From: Chitinophagaceae bacterium | GTDB taxonomy: Bacteria; Bacteroidota; Bacteroidia; Chitinophagales; Chitinophagaceae | Assembly: GCA_017882205.1 (NCBI GenBank) | Contig: JADGPY010000413.1 | Span: 1-10,309, forward strand | Direction of reading: 5' to 3' | DNA: 10,309 nt | In this document: one piece after another, positions 6,801 to 10,309 of the stretch | Numbering within the stretch: position 1 is the first letter of the stretch | Layout of the letters: each line of letters starts with the position of its first letter | Translations under genes and position numbers: made by a program | Notes under the pieces: generated by a model | Told to the model about the DNA's origin: nothing | Databases searched by the model: none | What the model saw: the letters and a program-made list of their open reading frames with translations, nothing else

Positions 6801-8757
6801 CCCTAAAGGAGGGGTTCTTTCACTCACTAAGGTTACACAGCTTAATGAAACTACTTACCAGGTTGCAGTTGTGGATCTGCCTCTGGGTGAAACAGCAATA
6901 ACTTACACCGAAAACAGTCAGACGGCTTCTGATAAGATTTCGGTGTTTTCCGTCCCGGATGCAGCTTTTACTAATGATCTGATACCTTCCAAGCCTGGAG
7001 CTGTACAATTTCATTATAATTCAACTGATGCAAATTTACAGCATGAATGGATTTTTGGCGACCCGAACTCAGGAGCGCTGAATAGTTCAAACCTTGCAGA
7101 ACCTGTTCATGAGTTTACAGTGCCTGAAGTATCTTCAGATTATAATGTAAGCCATGCCGTTAGTACCAAAGATGGTTGTAAAACTACTGTTACTCAAATA
7201 GTAACTATCAAAAATATTCCTCCGGCAACTATTAAGCTTAATAAAAATACTTTTTGTAACAATTCTATTGAGGCGTTATCCATCGACGTTAGTCCTTCCG
7301 GAGGAACGCTTTCATTAACCGCTGCTCAAAAAATTAGTGATACAAACTTCCAGGTTGCTCTAAAAGATTTGCCGATTGGTGATACTCAAATAACTTATTC
7401 GGTGAACGGACAATCAGCATCTGACAAGGTTACCATTTTTGCAGCACCTGACGCTTCATTTAAGAACACGGCACTACCTTCAAACCCTGGTTCAGTTCAA
7501 TTCACCAGTAAGTTTACAGATTCTTCCGCAAAACACGTATGGAGTTTTGGGGATCCAAAAAATAGTTCTTCAAATGATGCGAATCCTGTTCAAAACTATC
7601 CTTTCACTGACAAGTCAGTCGATTATCAGGTACAGCATACCGTTACTTCAAAAGACGGTTGTATTGATTCAGTCATAAAGAATGTTACTGTTATTAATAT
7701 TCAACCGGCTTCCATCATCCTGGATAAAAATTCATTTTGCAGCAATGACAATGGTGCTGTTACCATCACTGTGAATCCTATAGGAGGCTTACTCTCTATT
7801 CCTACTGCCAAAAAGGTTAATGAAACTACTTTCCAGGTAGCCATTAAGGATCTTTCTGTTGGGGATACTGCAATTACATATACGGTTAATTCCCAGGTTG
7901 CATCAACAAAGGTGACTGTATTGCAAGTTCCTGATGCGGAATTTTCTTTTGCTTCTGTACCTTCCAATTTTCAATTCTCCATTCAGTTTAAAAGTGCTTT
8001 AACTGATTCAAGTGCTCAGCACACATGGGATTTTGGGGATCCTACCAGTGCAAACAATACTTCCACTGATGCAAACCCTGTGCATAATTATCAATTTACA
8101 GAACCATCAAAAAGCTTTAGTGTTGTTCATACAGTTACTTCTAAAAATGGATGTGTAAGTATAATATCGCATCCTGTACCTTTAACCAATGCTCCTGCAA
8201 TAATAAATGAAACCAGGGCTTTGTGCTTTACTACACAATTGTCAATTGAAGATCCTACGATAGTTAAGACGGCTGTGCTCCTGAATGCAGATAGTTTAAG
8301 TGAAACATTCAAAAAATATGGAATCACAGTTGATGGCAAGTTGCAATTAACTTTTGCTAGTCCGCTTCCTGAAACAATAGGGTTTGTACTTAATTATACA
8401 CTTGATAATGGTTCAACTGTAGTTACGAAGAATGTGGATGTGACTGTAATTGCTGTTAATACTACATTTAATCTTCAACAAGATGCTGCTTCCAAAGGCG
8501 CATTGTTAACAGCACTCGCAACAAATACGAAGGTTTGTCATTGGAGTGTCGTGATTAATACACAACCCTCTATCGATGCGGATGGACCGAAATTAATTAT
8601 CACTGCAGATAAATTGGCCAATATGGAAACTATGCTCGTTACTTTAACAGTATCACAGGTAGTTAAAGGAGTTGAATGCAGAGGTGGAAAACGAACACCA
8701 ATTACAAGACCTCAATTTCTTAAAATTATGCAAACTACCGGGGGCAGTAATATCTAA
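3898..8757 (+). CDS. Large PKD-repeat eCIS-associated protein, putative fibre or outer baseplate component
   Basis: A 1619-residue protein starting at ATG 3898, where the conserved region begins almost at once. In order: an N-terminal region (about 9-72) including FNYLDEQNRLTR and GIGIVCGL; a mostly helical part with ECCPDGNLFPFHLALSEAL (298-316) and YRNYF (326-330); an Ala/Thr/Gly-rich stretch near 540-640; a strongly helical, possibly coiled-coil segment (672-780); HSGIDHKAGVPKGGTFILVY (784-803); an Ala/Thr-rich linker; a CCSDC cluster (Cys924, Cys925, Cys928); three tandem PKD-containing repeats (945-1432); and a divergent tail. I recall the N-terminal part and the CCxxC landmark from hypothetical or 'PKD domain-containing' proteins in Bacteroidota eCIS loci. 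There is no signal peptide and no recognisable type IX secretion sorting domain, so delivery as part of the particle fits better than independent secretion. It lies between the afp12-like and tape-measure genes, where Afp encodes its fibre (Afp13). A fibre, shell or receptor-binding role is inferred from position and the adhesion-type repeats. Confidence 0.8.
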   Translation: MSNITEYPVFEPDQVLKSDHLNNMFNYLDEQNRLTRRNLIGIGIVCGLDSYYSSSTINITKGLGITSLGYLIQFDGSNYTYARNYVLPDDTQVDEHSFYSGFKLWKLFSPTTDNPLVAGDEVLSNSTFLQDKVVMLFLEWRNVDLKNCTTIDCDDKGQKAQFTIQPLLIAQKDLATFKYTGFQSAKGNLPDIVLKRYNVPFKQLKSPTDVLNSFYNITDATTLKSIADAYNNVYNTFKPILNGEGSNPFDNLFKILTTIASTIKTSKAIFTEYFYDYIDDLVKAYLEFREKADSLLVECCPDGNLFPFHLALSEALVDSRTNVSAYRNYFIHSPVFGTQKTLAAEVQMLFLRMKLLLGHFSLPDVKTIPGSAVKITPSELGKSYLSDRAIPYYYNTATLLNYWNFERSSKGKSSKNLSYHANTYSTDDKVVNPLKYELERYNFFRVEGHIGKQIDNALATIVQQKQSFSLPFDVIALNVAAGNVRGANMGKCHFADLESLFNVMLAELLCKIHEPVCFLSGLPYVNLDQFTAGLAIAGGTAAVPPTGTTLTDLNAATGFRSLSDLQNLVSSATKRVVLTTNINTLTRLNQNFIDQEKLVAAYRKGTFLQHFCAPGTAAAGKPKTVGQVYLETIKTNATAFPKPAAIDTSGTINFNVLLSNIYHHIFYFIDTAEEMFAVSLTKYLNNLDYAAFQYKYKLLVQEAEDFTKLVMLILVYYENLNKDTTETKLQDFVEDAVIDLLIDEMEMITHLCMDEKINQLLDEYQKRLQQLNLDRMFSYYTTQHSGIDHKAGVPKGGTFILVYEDKVVTSTVGKRTAVLSVQPPIADAIISTAQPIEGAALATAQNIKLAADATTVGGAPKTASSNFSDATKIFELNKSKLTEEEFASALDLIDKIRPIDTSRVDTFRIGEKIVFADFYLPYMCCSDCSPISYIIPASVDTPPDPTTIKLSRNIICSNDTDPLTITVNPKGGVLSLTKVTQLNETTYQVAVVDLPLGETAITYTENSQTASDKISVFSVPDAAFTNDLIPSKPGAVQFHYNSTDANLQHEWIFGDPNSGALNSSNLAEPVHEFTVPEVSSDYNVSHAVSTKDGCKTTVTQIVTIKNIPPATIKLNKNTFCNNSIEALSIDVSPSGGTLSLTAAQKISDTNFQVALKDLPIGDTQITYSVNGQSASDKVTIFAAPDASFKNTALPSNPGSVQFTSKFTDSSAKHVWSFGDPKNSSSNDANPVQNYPFTDKSVDYQVQHTVTSKDGCIDSVIKNVTVINIQPASIILDKNSFCSNDNGAVTITVNPIGGLLSIPTAKKVNETTFQVAIKDLSVGDTAITYTVNSQVASTKVTVLQVPDAEFSFASVPSNFQFSIQFKSALTDSSAQHTWDFGDPTSANNTSTDANPVHNYQFTEPSKSFSVVHTVTSKNGCVSIISHPVPLTNAPAIINETRALCFTTQLSIEDPTIVKTAVLLNADSLSETFKKYGITVDGKLQLTFASPLPETIGFVLNYTLDNGSTVVTKNVDVTVIAVNTTFNLQQDAASKGALLTALATNTKVCHWSVVINTQPSIDADGPKLIITADKLANMETMLVTLTVSQVVKGVECRGGKRTPITRPQFLKIMQTTGGSNI
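6730..7221 (+). repeat. PKD-containing tandem repeat, unit 1 (residues 945-1108)
   Basis: First of three in-frame repeats of the large protein, 164 residues. The unit opens with TTIKL, followed by Cys956, an NPKGGVLSL strand, QVAVVDLPLGETAITYT and VPDAAF. Its second half carries the PKD-type WIFGDP motif (Trp1051-Pro1056) and ends with KDGC (Cys1094). The first half looks Ig-like and the second half PKD-like. Confidence 0.8.
7222..7704 (+). repeat. PKD-containing tandem repeat, unit 2 (residues 1109-1269)
   Basis: Second unit, 161 residues, with the same order of landmarks: PATIKL, Cys1120, SPSGGTLSL, QVALKDLPIGDTQITYS, APDASF, WSFGDP (from Trp1215) and KDGC (Cys1255). It contains the DANPVQNY segment that recurs in unit 3. 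It is similar to its neighbours in protein but only patchily in DNA, so the duplication is not recent. Confidence 0.8.
7705..8193 (+). repeat. PKD-containing tandem repeat, unit 3 (residues 1270-1432)
   Basis: Third unit, 163 residues: PASIIL, Cys1281, NPIGGLLSI, QVAIKDLSVGDTAITYT, VPDAEF, WDFGDP (from Trp1377), DANPVHNY and KNGC (Cys1419). Its first half matches unit 1 at AITYTxNSQ, while its second half matches unit 2 at the DANPVxNY segment. Confidence 0.8.
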
Positions 8758-8759
8758 GT

Positions 8760-10214
8760 ATGCAAAGGATATCGCCACATATCATTTGTACCCAATCAGT
8801 GGAACTTATGTTTCACAAACATAAAGAGAACATGTTTCTTCAGAACAGGATAGCTGAGGTAGTGAAAGAAAGAGTGATGCCAGCACTGGAGGAATTATTT
8901 GATGAAAAAGCATCTGGAGCGAAGCAAATAAAGATCGATTGTATGGACCTGGATCTTGGCCACTTGAATATTCGCAACTGGGAAGATGATTTTGTTCAAC
9001 AAACGATTAGAAAGGTAAGATCAAAGCTGGATGAAATTATCAGCTTTACATCGGATAAAGAGGTGTATGAAGTTACCTATTTTGATGGGAAGCCCCACGT
9101 TGAAACCGACCTAATTGATGATAGTGCAATTCAAACATTGTTGTATTTTATTAAAAGTGGATTGTTGCCATGGAATACACAAAACACGGACGTCCATCAG
9201 CTATTGATCTCGGTTGTCAATCATGCAAAAGAAAGAACAACAACAGATAGAATAAAAAAAATAGTTGTTGATGGAATATTATATTCATCCAATAGCTTTG
9301 AAAGATTTCTGTTGCAGTTCTCCAATGAGGAAATAATGAATCTTTTGCAGGTTGCATTTGGGAATACAGGATTTCAGCTCAACGAAATTCAACAGGCATT
9401 TACTTCATTAAAACTACCTGTTGCCAGAAAAAAGATGATTTCATTTCTTCTGTATTTATTAACGCTGGAGGATGATGTAATCAATTCATCTATTAGCAGG
9501 CTATCAGAACAATTACTATTTACTTCTTCAGAAAAAAAAGAAATTCTTCTTTGCCTGCCAGGGGTAATGATCCAGCTTCAAAAAATCACCCGGCCAACTT
9601 TGTTAGAGAAACAGACAGAATCCGACCTTTTTATTAAGATTTTTAAAGAGGTTAAAGATCTACCAATACTTGAAAAAATTAATTCACCGTCGACAAATCA
9701 ACCGGAAGAGAATGTCTATTTCTTAGAAAATGCCGGCCTTGTAATACTACATCCATTCTTTGAAGCTTTATTCAGCTCACATAAATATCTTGATGAGAGC
9801 GGTTTTGTTAGTTTGGATATTCATCGCAAGGCTGTATTGCTTTCCCAATTCCTTGTAACGGGTGAGTTTGATATCCAGGAACATCAGTTGTTGTTAAATA
9901 AAATTCTATGCAGTTATCCTATCAATGAAACCATTGATTCTTTCCTGGAACTTAGTGAGGAAGAACAGAAAGATGCGAATGAATTACTGTTATCCGTGAT
10001 TGAACATTGGACAGCATTGAAAGCAACTTCTGTTGCAGGTTTGCGCAGTTCTTTTTTGCAACGCCAGGGGAAGCTAACCGAAAGAGAAGACCATTGGTTA
10101 TTGCAAGTTGAACAAAAATCGTATGATGTATTAATGAACTATCTGCCATGGGGAATTGGATTCATTAAACTGCCCTGGATGGATAAAAGAGTAATCGTTG
10201 AATGGAATTATTAA
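8760..10214 (+). CDS. Contractile injection system tape-measure protein (CIS_TMP, Afp14-like)
   Basis: A 484-residue protein starting at ATG 8760, two bases after the previous stop. The family landmarks are all visible: an N-terminal helix with RVMPALEELFDE (about 38-49), IKIDCMDLDLG (57-67), a KSGLLPW segment (132-138), NAGLVILHPFF (324-334), then a His/Leu-rich LLLNKILCSYPI stretch, and a C-terminus with RQGKLT (435-440), WLLQVE, NYLPWGI (460-466), IKLPWM and a final VEW. These match the Bacteroidota CIS_TMP family, whose Afp14 relative is known to regulate particle length. It would act in the cytoplasm during assembly, together with tube and sheath subunits encoded outside the window. The conserved blocks sit at both ends and the middle (about 140-310) is variable, as expected for a ruler. 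Both ends are present, so the gene appears complete. No signal peptide is seen. Confidence 0.9.
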   Translation: MQRISPHIICTQSVELMFHKHKENMFLQNRIAEVVKERVMPALEELFDEKASGAKQIKIDCMDLDLGHLNIRNWEDDFVQQTIRKVRSKLDEIISFTSDKEVYEVTYFDGKPHVETDLIDDSAIQTLLYFIKSGLLPWNTQNTDVHQLLISVVNHAKERTTTDRIKKIVVDGILYSSNSFERFLLQFSNEEIMNLLQVAFGNTGFQLNEIQQAFTSLKLPVARKKMISFLLYLLTLEDDVINSSISRLSEQLLFTSSEKKEILLCLPGVMIQLQKITRPTLLEKQTESDLFIKIFKEVKDLPILEKINSPSTNQPEENVYFLENAGLVILHPFFEALFSSHKYLDESGFVSLDIHRKAVLLSQFLVTGEFDIQEHQLLLNKILCSYPINETIDSFLELSEEEQKDANELLLSVIEHWTALKATSVAGLRSSFLQRQGKLTEREDHWLLQVEQKSYDVLMNYLPWGIGFIKLPWMDKRVIVEWNY

Positions 10215-10235
10215 ACATAAAATGTATTCTGATTA

Positions 10236-10309
10236 ATGTTCGAAACAAGTACAAAAAGTAAATCTTCTCCTACCAATGCTCAACAGCATAACAAGGATTT
10301 ATTCTTTAA
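10236..10309 (+). CDS. N-terminal fragment of the next operon gene, possibly an eCIS-associated DUF4157 protein (3'-truncated)
   Basis: An ATG at 10236, 21 bases after the tape-measure stop, opens a frame of 24 full codons that runs off the window. The peptide begins MFETSTKSKSS and ends HNKDLFF. A short Lys/Ser/Thr/Asn/Gln-rich, disordered start followed by a double-Phe is what I recall from Bacteroidota DUF4157 ('eCIS core domain') proteins, which often lie next to tape-measure and ATPase genes and are linked to cargo. The diagnostic DUF4157 region would lie beyond the window, so the product name is a guess. That a gene starts here is more secure, because the spacing is operon-like and the frame stays open. 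Confidence 0.5.
   Translation, partial: MFETSTKSKSSPTNAQQHNKDLFF

Noticed and set aside
7439..7678. A 79-residue plus-strand ORF within repeat unit 2.
   Set aside because: It is out of frame inside the PKD-repeat gene, has no recognisable features, and is explained by codon use of the repeats.
3898..8757. PKD-repeat protein as a type IX secreted gliding-type adhesin.
   Set aside because: It lacks an N-terminal signal peptide and a recognisable C-terminal sorting domain, and it lies inside an eCIS operon with conserved eCIS-type N-terminal sequence.
9532..9539. Run of eight A in the tape-measure gene as a programmed slippage site.
   Set aside because: The gene reads through intact to its conserved C-terminus and a shifted frame offers no plausible product. 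Such A-runs are common in AT-rich coding DNA.

Overview
The window is an internal segment of an extracellular contractile injection system (eCIS) operon, the phage-tail-like particle family that includes Afp, PVC, MAC and AlgoCIS. It most likely comes from a member of the Bacteroidota. The signs are AT-rich DNA, no clear Shine-Dalgarno sequences, TAA as the stop of all four genes whose end is visible, and protein motifs I associate with Bacteroidota eCIS loci. All genes are on the plus strand and nearly contiguous.

Layout. (1) Bases 1-708 hold the C-terminal part of a baseplate J / Afp11-like (T4 gp6-like) wedge protein whose start lies upstream of the window. (2) Bases 708-3806 hold a complete 1032-aa Afp12-like second wedge protein, joined to the first gene by a TAATG stop/start overlap. 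(3) Bases 3807-3897 are a 91-base AT-rich spacer with six TATTG words, mostly at 7-base steps; it is the only sizeable gap. (4) Bases 3898-8757 hold a 1619-aa multidomain protein. It has a conserved eCIS-associated N-terminal region, a long helical middle, a CCxxC cluster, then three tandem repeats of about 162 aa (Ig-like plus PKD-like) and a divergent C-terminal tail. It sits where Afp carries its fibre gene. (5) Bases 8760-10214 hold a 484-aa tape-measure protein of the CIS_TMP / Afp14 type. (6) From base 10236 to the window end is the first 24 codons of another gene. Its start resembles the N-termini of eCIS-associated DUF4157 proteins.

Working together: the two wedge proteins would form the baseplate ring around the spike, and the tape-measure protein would set tube and sheath length. 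The PKD-repeat protein is probably an outer component (fibre, baseplate shell or target-binding factor), but its role is not established by sequence. The truncated last gene may be a cargo or accessory protein. No RNA genes, insertion sequences, CRISPR arrays or attachment sites were seen. The least understood element is the PKD-repeat protein.
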